Shown here: positions 27,443 through 38,040 of the stretch, piece by piece | How the letters are laid out: each line of letters opens with the position of its first letter | How positions within the stretch are numbered: the stretch's first letter is position 1 | Source: Rhizobium pisi | GTDB lineage: Bacteria; Pseudomonadota; Alphaproteobacteria; Rhizobiales; Rhizobiaceae | Direction: 5' to 3' | Assembly (NCBI RefSeq): GCF_003938655.1 | Contig: NZ_RJJT01000009.1 | Span: 62,001 to 126,000 of the forward strand | DNA length: 64,000 nt | Program-made: the position numbers and the translations under genes | The notes under the pieces: model-generated | The model's database searches: none | What the model was told of the DNA's origin: nothing | Seen by the model: only the letters and a program-made list of their open reading frames with translations

Positions 27443-27823
27443 TCAGACGGGAATAGGAGGCGCTCGGGAATTCGGCCGGCTGACGGCGCTGGCCCCGGCA
27501 ACCGCTGATGTTTCGATCGGCGAGTTGACGAACGAGGCGAGCTTGCGCTCAAGCCAGCAACCCGCATCCGGCGTCGGCAGGATGACCGAGGCCGATAGCC
27601 GGCACGCTTCGCAATTCGGCCTGAAGGCAGCGGTCTTGCCGTCGTCGTCCTTCACCGTCACGCAGAGCGAGGCAAAGGTGCCGTCGGGCAGCATATAGGC
27701 GCCTGCCTGATACGCCGCGGAATCGGCGGCTCGCGGCGCCTGATGGGCGAGGCCGAGCAAAAGCAGACTCAATGCGCAAAGCATGCGCAGGAAGAGCGTC
27801 GCTTTCAGTCTGGTCTGCCGCAT
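27443..27823 (-). CDS. DUF2946-like exported protein
   Basis: A 126-residue protein with a hydrophobic N-terminal segment (ATLFLRMLCALSLLLLGLAHQAPRAADS), an internal CEAC pair (PNCEACRLSAS) and a Pro/Arg-rich end (SRPNSRAPPIPV), a tail typical of DUF2946 members, which accompany copper genes. The exact function is unknown. ATG 27823 follows AAGGGGAT; a longer in-frame start at 27922 lacks a signal. It is upstream of the YcnI-PCu(A)C gene and probably in the same transcript. The assignment to DUF2946 is by composition and context and is less certain than the neighbour. Confidence 0.65.
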   Translation of the reverse strand: MRQTRLKATLFLRMLCALSLLLLGLAHQAPRAADSAAYQAGAYMLPDGTFASLCVTVKDDDGKTAAFRPNCEACRLSASVILPTPDAGCWLERKLASFVNSPIETSAVAGASAVSRPNSRAPPIPV

Positions 27824-27917
27824 GAGATCCCCTTCAACAGCATCTCGCGATAGCCGGTTTCCCCGCCGAATGCAAAAGCAGATTTGCCACGGATCGGGCG
27901 TACCCATGAAGTATGGC

Positions 27918-27931
27918 GACAAAAATTTGTC
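27918..27931. promoter_or_regulatory. palindrome between the copper pair and gcvT
   Basis: GACAAAAATTTGTC is a near-perfect 14-base palindrome lying in the divergent region 95 bases before the DUF2946 start and about 20 bases before the gcv promoter. It may be an operator for either direction; not identified with a known regulator. Confidence 0.4.
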
Positions 27932-27949
27932 AGGTCACGACATTTGGTC

Positions 27950-27977
27950 TTGCCAAGCGCTACGCCCGCCGGATAAT
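27950..27977 (+). promoter_or_regulatory. promoter of the glycine-riboswitch gcv leader
   Basis: TTGCCA (27950-27955), 16 bases, GATAAT (27972-27977). The predicted start near 27984 precedes the riboswitch by a few bases. Confidence 0.55.
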
Positions 27978-27991
27978 TGCGCCAACCCTGT

Positions 27992-28151
27992 TGGGAGAAT
28001 CCGGTGCTTTCGCCACCGGTGCCGAAGGAGCAACCGCCCCGGAAACTCTCAGGCAAAAGGACCAGCAAGGGGCAGACGGAACTCTGGAGAGAAGCGTTCT
28101 CGAAACGCTCGCCGAAGGGATAACAATCTCAGGCGTCAAAGACAGAGGGGG
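27992..28151 (+). promoter_or_regulatory. tandem glycine riboswitch of the gcv operon
   Basis: Two glycine aptamers in a row. The first has GGGAGA (27993), GCCGAAGGAGCAA (28021) and ACTCTCAGGCAAAAGGACC (28045). The second, after the short linker CTCTGGAGAG (28083), has GCCGAAGGG (28111) and AATCTCAGGCGTCAAAGAC (28125), closing with AGAGGGG. These are the conserved glycine-aptamer sequences. Such tandem riboswitches activate glycine cleavage operons when glycine is abundant. Confidence 0.95.
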
Positions 28152-28194
28152 CTCAGGAGAGAAGTGCGCAGCCGCGCCTTCAGATTTGAGCCCG

Positions 28195-28226
28195 CGCCTT
28201 CGTGAAGAAGGCGCAAACCCCGGAGG
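28195..28226 (+). promoter_or_regulatory. hairpin and ribosome binding site before gcvT (probable expression platform)
   Basis: GCGCCTTC-GTGAA-GAAGGCGC is a perfect eight-base hairpin (28195-28215) just ahead of CCCCGGAGG, the gcvT ribosome binding site. No U-run follows, so control of translation or alternative folding is more likely than transcription termination. Confidence 0.5.
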
Positions 28227-28232
28227 CGTCTT

Positions 28233-29369
28233 TTGGACGATACTGCTGCCCTGAAGAAAACCCCGCTGCATGCCCTGCATCTCCAGCTCGGCGCCCGCAT
28301 GGTGCCGTTTGCAGGCTACGACATGCCGGTGCAATATCCCGCCGGCGTGATGAAGGAACATCTTCATACCCGCGCTGAAGCCGGCCTCTTCGATGTCTCC
28401 CACATGGGCCAGGTCATCGTGAAGGCGAAATCCGGCAGCTATGAGGACGCCGCGCTGGCGCTCGAAAGCCTGGTGCCCGTCGATATCCTGGGTCTTGCCG
28501 AAGGCCGCCAGCGCTACGGCTTCTTCACCGATGACACCGGCTGCATTCTCGACGACCTGATGATCACCCATCTCGACGACCACCTCTTCGTCGTCGTCAA
28601 TGCCGCCTGCAAGGAGGCCGACGTCGCCCATCTGCAGGCACACATTAGCGACCAATGCGACATCACCGTCCTCGACCGCGCTTTGATCGCGCTGCAGGGA
28701 CCGCGCGCGGTCGCGGTTCTTGCCGAGCTCTGGGCCGATGTCGCGGCGATGAAATTCATGGACGTGCGCCACTGCCGCCTGCACGACGTTTCCTGTCTGG
28801 TCTCGCGCTCCGGCTACAGCGGCGAGGACGGCTTCGAAATCTCTATCCCATCAGACAAGGCCGAGGATGTCACCAAGCGGTTGCTCGAACATCCAGACGT
28901 CCAGGCGATCGGCCTCGGCGCTCGCGATTCGCTGCGCCTCGAAGCCGGCCTCTGCCTCTACGGCAACGATATCGACACGACCACCTCGCCGGTCGAGGCG
29001 GCCCTCGAATGGGCCATGCAGAAGGCGCGGCGTTCCGGGGGCGCGCGCGCCGGCGGCTTCCCGGGCTCAGGTCGCATCCTCTCCGAGCTCGAAAACGGCG
29101 CCTCGCGCCGCCGCGTCGGCCTGAAGCCGGAAGGCAAGGCGCCGGTGCGCGGCCACGCCAGGCTTTATGCCGATGCCGAGGGCAAGGTCGAAATTGGCGA
29201 AGTCACCTCAGGTGGCTTCGGCCCAAGCGCCGAAGGCCCTGTCGCCATGGGCTACGTGCCGGTGTCCTACGCCGCGGTGGACACACAGGTCTATGCCGAG
29301 GTGCGCGGCAAGTTCCTGCCGGTTACCGTCTCCGCCCTGCCCTTTGTTACGCCAACCTACAAACGCTGA
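28233..29369 (+). CDS. gcvT: glycine cleavage system T protein (aminomethyltransferase)
   Basis: Transfers the methylene of aminomethyl-lipoyl-GcvH to tetrahydrofolate, releasing ammonia. 378 residues with family segments [49 protein letters not shown] and [22 protein letters not shown], and the C-terminal [11 protein letters not shown] motif. The start is TTG at 28233, since GGAGG precedes it by six bases and translation from it gives the proper N-terminus [15 protein letters not shown]. It is the first gene of gcvTHP and lies behind the glycine riboswitch. Confidence 0.95.
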   Translation: MDDTAALKKTPLHALHLQLGARMVPFAGYDMPVQYPAGVMKEHLHTRAEAGLFDVSHMGQVIVKAKSGSYEDAALALESLVPVDILGLAEGRQRYGFFTDDTGCILDDLMITHLDDHLFVVVNAACKEADVAHLQAHISDQCDITVLDRALIALQGPRAVAVLAELWADVAAMKFMDVRHCRLHDVSCLVSRSGYSGEDGFEISIPSDKAEDVTKRLLEHPDVQAIGLGARDSLRLEAGLCLYGNDIDTTTSPVEAALEWAMQKARRSGGARAGGFPGSGRILSELENGASRRRVGLKPEGKAPVRGHARLYADAEGKVEIGEVTSGGFGPSAEGPVAMGYVPVSYAAVDTQVYAEVRGKFLPVTVSALPFVTPTYKR

Positions 29370-29395
29370 AACCTGTTTTCCGAGAGGATTTTTCC

Positions 29396-29757
29396 ATGCT
29401 GAAATTTACCGCTGAACATGAATGGCTCCAGCTCGACGGCGATGTCGCAACTGTTGGCATCACCACCTATGCCGTCGAACAGCTGGGCGACCTCGTCTTC
29501 GTCGAACTGCCGGAGATCGGCAAGAGCTTCGCGAAGAACGACGATGCGGCCACCGTCGAATCGGTCAAGGCCGCCTCCGAAGTCTATTGTCCGCTCGATG
29601 GCGAGATCACCGCGGTCAACGAGGCGATCGTCGCCGATCCGTCGCTCGTCAACTCCGATCCGCAGGGCGCCGGCTGGTTCTTCAAGCTGAAGCTCAAGAA
29701 TCTTGCCGATGCCGACGGCCTGCTTGACGAGGCCGCTTACAAGGAGCTCATCGCGTA

Positions 29758-29758
<1 letters not shown>
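29396..29758 (+). CDS. gcvH: glycine cleavage system H protein
   Basis: The 120-residue lipoyl carrier that shuttles the aminomethyl group among P, T and L proteins. Lipoylation site Lys58 sits in [10 protein letters not shown]. Other conserved pieces are [18 protein letters not shown] and [15 protein letters not shown]. The start ATG 29396 is preceded by GAGAGG. It lies 26 bases after gcvT, and its stop overlaps the gcvP start by one base. LipB (13460) would octanoylate it. Confidence 0.96.
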
Positions 29759-32622
<2,864 letters not shown>

Positions 32623-32660
32623 CGTCAAGTCCGATGCCGTAGTAAAGGGCCTCACAATCG

Positions 32661-32690
32661 AAGCCCCTTCCATCATGGGAGGGGCTTTCT
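32661..32690 (+). terminator. rho-independent terminator of gcvTHP
   Basis: AGCCCCTTCC-ATCAT-GGGAGGGGCT with one wobble pair, followed by TTTCT, 39 bases past the gcvP stop. Confidence 0.75.
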
Positions 32691-32723
32691 AAATTCTGAT
32701 AGAAATGCGCGAAGGAAGTCCCC

Positions 32724-32996
32724 ATGCCCCAGGATCAAAGCGAAGCCAGAATGCAGGCGCCCTGGTCGAAGCCTGTGGTCCTCGCCCTCGAAGAGCCCGG
32801 CCAATACGTGACCATCGATAACACCCAAGCAGCCTCGTGGGCGATGATCGAGGACTGGCCGACGGAGGACGGTTCCGCACTCGACCAGGCGCTGCTGATC
32901 TGCGCCGATGTCATCAAGGGCAAGCGGACCGGCGAAGATGCACGCAAGGCATTCATTGCCGCCGCCGTCGAAGCAGGCCTCGATATCAAGGCCTGA
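32724..32996 (+). CDS. DUF982 family protein
   Basis: A 90-residue protein of the DUF982 family, small and abundant in rhizobia and of unknown function. WSKPVVLALEEPGQYVTIDNTQAASWAMIEDWP and the C-terminal helix (GEDARKAFIAAAVEAGL) are characteristic. Soluble, acidic, with no signal peptide. It has GGAAG ahead of the start. It follows the gcv terminator, so it is a separate unit, convergent with the SDR gene. Confidence 0.85.
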   Translation: MPQDQSEARMQAPWSKPVVLALEEPGQYVTIDNTQAASWAMIEDWPTEDGSALDQALLICADVIKGKRTGEDARKAFIAAAVEAGLDIKA

Positions 32997-33060
32997 ACGG
33001 CGGCGATCGGACGATGCGAGCCAGTTCCCCTGCTCTCTATCGGCGCTGCCGGTTTAAAAC

Positions 33061-34029
33061 CTAGAAGCGCTCGCCGACCATATCCTCGCTTTTGGCCCAC
33101 AAAGCCCTGGCCGTCTCGGGATCGAGCGCGTAGCTGCGCACGCCTTCGGAAATCGGGCTGACCTCCGCATCCGTCACTTCGGAGATGTGGCAATTCTCGC
33201 AATATCTGCCGCCGACCGCGTCTGCCGGGGCGACGAAACCTGCCCAGACTGATGTAGCGGCACCCTGAGGGATCGTCTTCCGCTGGAAGGGCGGCTTGCC
33301 CTCGGCGGCGAGTGCGGCGTTGATCTGCGCCAATATGCCTTCGATCATGCCGGGGTCGAGATGACGGTCGAGCTCGGTCTGGATGCCGCCGGGATGCAGT
33401 GCCGTTGCACGGATGCCGCGCTCCCTCAGGCGTCGGTCGAGTTCCACCGCGAACAGGATATTTGCGGTTTTCGATTGAGCGTAAGCCGCCCAGGGCTCGT
33501 AGGTCTTGCTCTCGAAATTGAGGTCATCGAGGCTGAAAGGTGCCATGCGATGGCCCGAGGATGCGACGATCACCACGCGGCCGCCCGATTTGACAAGCGG
33601 CGCAATGCGGTTGACCAGCACGAAATGACCGAAATGGTTGGTGCCGAACTGCGTTTCGAAACCATCGGCAGTGCGGCCGAAGGGAGCGGCCATCACGCCG
33701 GCATTGGCAATGACGACATCGAAGGGGCGGCCATCCGCAATGAGCGCATCTGCGCAAGCGCGCACGCTTGCGAGTGAAGCAAGATCGAGCTCTACGATAT
33801 CAAGGCTACCGCCATTGGTAGCATCCGTGCGCACGACTTCCGTTGCCGCCCTCGTCTTTGCAAGGTCACGTGCCGTACCCACCACCTGCGCTCCGTGGGC
33901 TGCCAGCACGCGCGCGGTTTCCACGCCGAGGCCGGCCGAAACACCCGTCACCAGCACGCGCTTGCCCTTGAGATCGACGCCGGCGAGCACCTCGTCGGTG
34001 GTCGATGTCGCGCCAAAAAGTCCACTCAT
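33061..34029 (-). CDS. short-chain dehydrogenase/reductase (retinol-dehydrogenase-like)
   Basis: A 322-residue SDR. The NAD(P)-binding motif is TGVSAGLG (about 30-37), then IANAGVMAAP as the NNAG-type motif, Ser in IVASSGHRMAPF, and the catalytic pair in YAQSKTANILFA (YxxxK). The C-terminal part is long, as in retinol/WW-domain-type SDRs, and includes a CENCHISE cysteine pair. Substrate unknown. ATG 34029 follows AAGGAG; in-frame upstream starts to 34248 run into the divergent promoter region. It is divergent from a TetR regulator, which probably controls it. Confidence 0.88.
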   Translation of the reverse strand: MSGLFGATSTTDEVLAGVDLKGKRVLVTGVSAGLGVETARVLAAHGAQVVGTARDLAKTRAATEVVRTDATNGGSLDIVELDLASLASVRACADALIADGRPFDVVIANAGVMAAPFGRTADGFETQFGTNHFGHFVLVNRIAPLVKSGGRVVIVASSGHRMAPFSLDDLNFESKTYEPWAAYAQSKTANILFAVELDRRLRERGIRATALHPGGIQTELDRHLDPGMIEGILAQINAALAAEGKPPFQRKTIPQGAATSVWAGFVAPADAVGGRYCENCHISEVTDAEVSPISEGVRSYALDPETARALWAKSEDMVGERF

Positions 34030-34103
34030 GATTATCTCCTTGATCATGGACGCACCGCTCCGGACTGGTGAACCATTGCCCACCGGCCTCAAATGGAATA
34101 AAA

Positions 34104-34146
34104 GGAGGATGCCTCCAGATAAATACGGAGGGCTCCTCCGCTTATC
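34104..34146. promoter_or_regulatory. candidate TetR operator(s) between SDR and tetR genes
   Basis: Two palindromes lie in the 134-base divergent gap: GGAGGATGCCTCC (34104-34116), and GATAA-N3-CGGAGG-GCT-CCTCCG-C-TTATC (34118-34146). Position between a TetR gene and its divergent SDR neighbour is typical for a TetR operator. Confidence 0.55.
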
Positions 34147-34163
34147 AAGAGGACTTCTCGTAA

Positions 34164-34748
34164 ATGGCCGAAAAAAGTGACCGATCCACCGTCCGAAAGC
34201 CGCGTGCGGACGCCGAACGCAACCGCCTTCTTTTGATGGAAACGGCAAAGATCGTCTTTGCCGATAAGGGTTCCAGCGCCAGCCTGGAGGAAATCGCCCG
34301 CATCGCCGGCGTCGGCATCGGCACGCTCTATCGCCATTTCCCGACGCGCGATGCTTTGGTTTCCGCCATCTACCGCAACGAGACGAAGCAGCTTGCCGCT
34401 GCCGCCAAAAGCCTCGCCGAAACGCATCCTCCTGTCGAAGCGCTTCGCCTGTGGCTGGTGCAGTTCGTCGATTATGTCGTGACGAAACGCGGCATGTCCG
34501 AGGTGCTGGATTCTTTAGTCGGCGGCACCTCCGAACTCTATGCCGATTCTGCCGATTTGATCATAGGTGCCGTCAATCTGCTGGTGGATCGCGCAGTTGC
34601 CACCGGTGAAATCCGTCTGTCTATGGACCCGCTCGATATCCTGCGCGCGCTGGCGGGCGGCGCGAGCATCAGCTGCGGCCCCGCCTGGCGGGATGCGGCA
34701 AGGCAACTCATCGATATTCTGATTGCCGGAATGAGAGCCGGTCGCTGA
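34164..34748 (+). CDS. TetR family transcriptional regulator
   Basis: A 194-residue TetR repressor. The N-terminal helix-turn-helix is RNRLLLMETAKIVFADKGSSASLEEIARIAGVGIGTLYRHFPTRDAL (about 14-62), with the usual TLYRHF motif. The rest is a helical ligand-binding and dimerisation domain. It is transcribed away from the SDR gene and probably represses it, and itself, at the palindromes between them. The inducer is unknown. Confidence 0.9.
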   Translation: MAEKSDRSTVRKPRADAERNRLLLMETAKIVFADKGSSASLEEIARIAGVGIGTLYRHFPTRDALVSAIYRNETKQLAAAAKSLAETHPPVEALRLWLVQFVDYVVTKRGMSEVLDSLVGGTSELYADSADLIIGAVNLLVDRAVATGEIRLSMDPLDILRALAGGASISCGPAWRDAARQLIDILIAGMRAGR

Positions 34749-34941
34749 GGCTGAATGGCGACATCGACATGGAGGATTTCCGCGCCAAGCTTCGACGCGC
34801 GGGGCGAACTCGGGTGTGCCCATTTCGAGGCATAGGTTCAAATTTAACCTTTCTTAGCAAGTCTCTGTTAGCAATTCAAAATGGGCGATTTCCACTCCGC
34901 ATGGATGTTGCCGTCGATTTTTGTTTTGCGTGCAGGTTCTC

Positions 34942-35982
34942 ATGCGTTCATCGGCTGTGCCAGCAATTCTCCTCGCCGCCCTGATTCTTTCGGGATGCTC
35001 CGCCAGTTCCGGCGCTGAAGATGTGCTGGCGAACGTGCCGTCATCGGAAACCACCAACGCCATCACCAAGCCAAGCGGCCCGATACCGGCTGCAGCCGTC
35101 GGCAATCCCGCGCCGCAGGCAAGCCCGCCGCAGCAGGCGCTGAGCTGGACAGGGCCGGTTCCAGAGCCGCAAGCGCTCGTGCCCGCGGACAGGCCGGTCG
35201 GCATGCCGATGCCGACGGAAAGACCCGTCGCGATGCTCATGCCTGCCGACCCGGATGTCGATCCCGGCGCCGGCACGAAATCGCCGACCCGCAGCCGAAT
35301 TTACGGCCACCGCTTCCGTGACGCAAAGCCGATCAACTTCGGCTCCACCTCGCCCAGAAAGCTTGCCGTCCACGGCGTTGACGTCTCGCGCTGGCAGGGC
35401 GAGATCGACTGGCAGACATTGCAGAAGCAAGGCGCGAACTTCGTCTACATCAAGGCGACCGACGGCGGCGATCACCTTGACCCGATGTTCAAGAAGAATT
35501 GGCGTCAGGCCAAGGAAGCCGGCATGAAACGCGGCGCCTATCACTTCTTCTACTGGTGCCGGACGGCCGGCGAGCAGGCCGACTGGTTCATCCGCAACGT
35601 GCCAAAGGAAGCAAACGCGCTTCCGCCGGTCATCGACGTCGAATGGAACGGTGAATCGAGCTGCAAGCAAAGAATCTCCCGCGCTCGCGTTCTGGAGAAG
35701 ATGCAGGTGTTCCTGGAAAAGGTAGAGCGCCATTACGGCCAGCGCCCGATCATCTATACCGCGCCGGACTTCTATCGCGACAACCTGAAGGGCGAACTGC
35801 TCAATTATCCCTTCTGGCTGCGCTCGGTGGCCGCCCATCCCTCCAAGGTCTATCCGGGCCGCAAATGGCTCTTCTGGCAATATTCCGGCTCCGGCCTCTC
35901 CGACGGCGTCGACGGCAAGATCGATCTCAACGTGTTCAATGGCAACGAAAGCGATTGGCACGACTGGGTGGCGACGCGATAG
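34942..35982 (+). CDS. GH25 lysozyme-family lipoprotein
   Basis: A 346-residue putative muramidase. Lipobox LILSGC near residue 18 marks a lipoprotein. A Pro/Ala/Met-rich disordered region follows (25-125), then the GH25 domain: AVHGVDVSRWQGEIDWQTLQ, FVYIKATDGGDHLDPMF, AYHFFYW and catalytic PPVIDVEWNGES (Asp and Glu), ending with KWLFWQYSGSG. GH25 enzymes cut the glycan strand of peptidoglycan. ATG 34942 was chosen; a TTG at 34921 gives the longer frame. No phage genes surround it, so it is more likely a cell-wall remodelling enzyme. Confidence 0.9.
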   Translation: MRSSAVPAILLAALILSGCSASSGAEDVLANVPSSETTNAITKPSGPIPAAAVGNPAPQASPPQQALSWTGPVPEPQALVPADRPVGMPMPTERPVAMLMPADPDVDPGAGTKSPTRSRIYGHRFRDAKPINFGSTSPRKLAVHGVDVSRWQGEIDWQTLQKQGANFVYIKATDGGDHLDPMFKKNWRQAKEAGMKRGAYHFFYWCRTAGEQADWFIRNVPKEANALPPVIDVEWNGESSCKQRISRARVLEKMQVFLEKVERHYGQRPIIYTAPDFYRDNLKGELLNYPFWLRSVAAHPSKVYPGRKWLFWQYSGSGLSDGVDGKIDLNVFNGNESDWHDWVATR

Positions 35983-36134
35983 CGAACGCCACCTCGCTGG
36001 TCCCGTTGCGTGCCAATCCGCGACAGGTGCAGGAGCTGGACGCGCGCCTGTAGGTCTTTGCTAACGCAACGCCTTCAGCATTCCCTAAGCCCTTGCATGT
36101 ACAAGAATTTCATCCAGTTCAGGGAAAACGGCTG

Positions 36135-36440
36135 ATGAGCATATCGGGCATTGCCAGCACGGCGCTTTCGGGAATGCGGGCGCAGACGACGCGGATCGGC
36201 GCGATTGCCAACAACCTCGCAAACGTCAGTACACCGGGCTATGCTAGGCTGAACACCAGCCTCACTTCCGTTGAACCAGGCGGTGTCCAGGCGGTCGTCG
36301 AACCGACGGCTTCTGATGTCGATCCCGCGACCGAACTGACCGACATGATGCAAGCCGAGCAGAGCTACAAGGCGAATGCGGTGGTCTTCGAGACCGGCGC
36401 CGACATGTGGGAAATGCTCATGAGCATCAAGCGCGACTGA
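36135..36440 (+). CDS. orphan flagellar basal-body rod-like mini-protein
   Basis: A 101-residue protein made of the two ends of a rod/hook protein and nothing between. Residues 4-37 (ISGIASTALSGMRAQTTRIGAIANNLANVSTPGYAR) match the Flg_bb_rod N-terminal signature. Residues 67-98 match the C-terminal helix of FlgC/FlgG-type proteins, with DMMQAEQSYKANAVVFETG. In rod proteins those ends pair as a coiled coil. No other flagellar gene is nearby. The role is unknown. It is not visibly truncated by frameshift. Confidence 0.78.
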   Translation: MSISGIASTALSGMRAQTTRIGAIANNLANVSTPGYARLNTSLTSVEPGGVQAVVEPTASDVDPATELTDMMQAEQSYKANAVVFETGADMWEMLMSIKRD

Positions 36441-36525
36441 GCACGACACTTAAAGGCACAGCGCTGTAATAACCCCGTCTTGAATCAGACCTATGCCGGT
36501 CTGCGCCATTGACGCGGATGACCCC

Positions 36526-37151
36526 ATGCCTGAGCATCAGGATTTTCTCAGCCTTTCTGCAAGAGCCGAACATGATGCGCCGCCGCTGGTGCTGCTGCAT
36601 GGCAGTGGCATGCATGAACGCAATCTCATCGCGCTCGCCGACAGGGTCGGCCCGGATCGTCCTTATCTGTCGCTGAGAGGTGCGGTCGCATGGGAGGAAG
36701 GCTTCGCCTTTTTCCGGCGAAACCCGGACCGCACACTTGATTATACCGATCTCTTCAACCAGACACACCACCTCGCGGATTTTCTGCAGAAGGCGCTGGA
36801 GACCCGGCTCTTGAAACGGCCGCCCGTGCTGCTCGGCTTTTCGAATGGTGCGATCATGGCCGCCTCGGTCCTGCTGCATCGTCCGGAAACGGCAATCGGT
36901 GCCGTCCTGCTGCGGCCGCTCTCACCCGCGCCTGCCGCGGATTTTCCCGAGCTGAAGAACCATCGCATCCTCATTCTTGCCGGCGAACGCGACGAGCGGC
37001 GCGCGCCGGAGGATGTCGTTCTTGTCAGCCATCAGATCGAAAAGAGCGGCGCCCGAGTCACGACAAGACTGTTCCCACGGGCCATGGCCTCGATGAGCGG
37101 GAACCGGATTTTATTGGGAATTGGCTGGCAGAGAATTTCCCACCAGCCTGA
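36526..37151 (+). pseudogene. alpha/beta hydrolase (phospholipase/carboxylesterase family) with a one-base frameshift
   Basis: The gene encodes a 208-residue serine hydrolase of the carboxylesterase/YpfH type if one base is restored. Catalytic Ser lies in GFSNG (codons near 36838) and Asp in the GERDERRAPE segment. At 37074-37079 a single missing base after TTCCC shifts the frame. In frame plus one the expected C-terminus continues as TGHGLDEREPD then IGNWLAENFPPA and a stop at 37149-37151; in the present frame the catalytic His is replaced by unrelated codons that run into the opposite-strand sufA. Either a pseudogene or an assembly error. Confidence 0.83.
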
Positions 37152-37163
37152 AGGGCGACGCTA

Positions 37164-37556
37164 TCAGGAATGCGCCGGTTCGCTCTGGCGCTGTGCGGCA
37201 AGGGCCGCCAGATCGGCAGGCTTCAACTCGACGGATTCGCCGCAGCCGCAGGCCGATGTCTGGTTTGGATTGGTGAAGGTGAAGCCCGAGCGCAGCGTCG
37301 TCGTCTCGAAGCCCATCTCGGTGCCGAGCAGATAGAGCACGGCCGATGGCTCAACCCAGACTTTCGCCCCATCGCGCTCGATCAGGTCGTCCTTGGCATT
37401 CGGTTCGGTCACCAGGTCGATGGTATATTCCATCCCGGCGCAGCCGCCCTTCTTGATGCCGACGCGCACACCCTTGGCCTCAGGCCCCGAATTCTCAACG
37501 ATCGCCTTGACGCGGGCCGCAGCCCCGTCCGTCATGCTCATGATTGCAAAGCCCAT
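37164..37556 (-). CDS. sufA: iron-sulfur carrier SufA (A-type, HesB/IscA family)
   Basis: A 130-residue A-type carrier that receives Fe-S clusters from SufBCD and passes them to targets. The three conserved cysteines are Cys39 (GGCAG) and Cys103/Cys105 (SACGCGES). ATG 37556 follows AAGGAG; an ATG at 37577 lies upstream. It is the last gene of the suf operon, 91 bases after sufT, which suggests a separate ribosome loading site but the same transcript. Confidence 0.93.
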   Translation of the reverse strand: MGFAIMSMTDGAAARVKAIVENSGPEAKGVRVGIKKGGCAGMEYTIDLVTEPNAKDDLIERDGAKVWVEPSAVLYLLGTEMGFETTTLRSGFTFTNPNQTSACGCGESVELKPADLAALAAQRQSEPAHS

Positions 37557-37647
37557 CGGCTCATTCTCCTTCCGCAACCGGGGTCAAGATCCGGCGCATC
37601 GTGAATCAAATGTAGTACCCTGAGGTAAACGGATCAATACCGGGGGA

Positions 37648-38028
37648 TCAGTACCAACCGACGGCGACCTGCGCCTCTTCCGACATGCGGTCCGGAGTCC
37701 ACGGCGGATCGAAGGTCATCGCGACCTCGACGCCCGACACGCCTTCGACGGCGCCGACGGCATTTTCGACCCAGCCGGGCATCTCGCCGGCAACTGGGCA
37801 GCCGGGCGCGGTCAGCGTCATCATGATCTTCACCATCCGGTCGTCCTCGATGTCGATCTTGTAGATCAGACCGAGCTCGAAGATGTCGGCCGGAATTTCC
37901 GGATCGTAGACGGTTTTCAACGCGCTGATGACGTCGTCGCTCAGCCGCGCCAGCTCATCGGCGGGGATGCTGGAATGGACGATGCCTTCGCGCACGTCGA
38001 TCTTCTGTTCGCTTTCGTCCAGGCTCAT
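37648..38028 (-). CDS. sufT: SufT (DUF59/MIP18 family) iron-sulfur assembly protein
   Basis: A 126-residue DUF59 protein. The conserved stretch DVISALKTVYDPEIPADIFELGLIYKIDI is diagnostic, and MTLTAPGCPVAGEMP carries the conserved Cys of the family. SufT-type proteins help mature Fe-S enzymes under iron limitation in several bacteria, including rhizobia (established for the family). ATG 38028 follows GAGGAG by eight bases; GTG 38037 is the alternative. It is downstream of sufS by 12 bases, in the suf operon. Confidence 0.92.
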   Translation of the reverse strand: MSLDESEQKIDVREGIVHSSIPADELARLSDDVISALKTVYDPEIPADIFELGLIYKIDIEDDRMVKIMMTLTAPGCPVAGEMPGWVENAVGAVEGVSGVEVAMTFDPPWTPDRMSEEAQVAVGWY

Positions 38029-38040
38029 CACGGACACTCC

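Noticed and set aside
34942..35982. A phage endolysin origin for the GH25 gene.
   Set aside because: The lipobox and absence of holin, spanin or other phage genes nearby favour a resident cell-wall enzyme.
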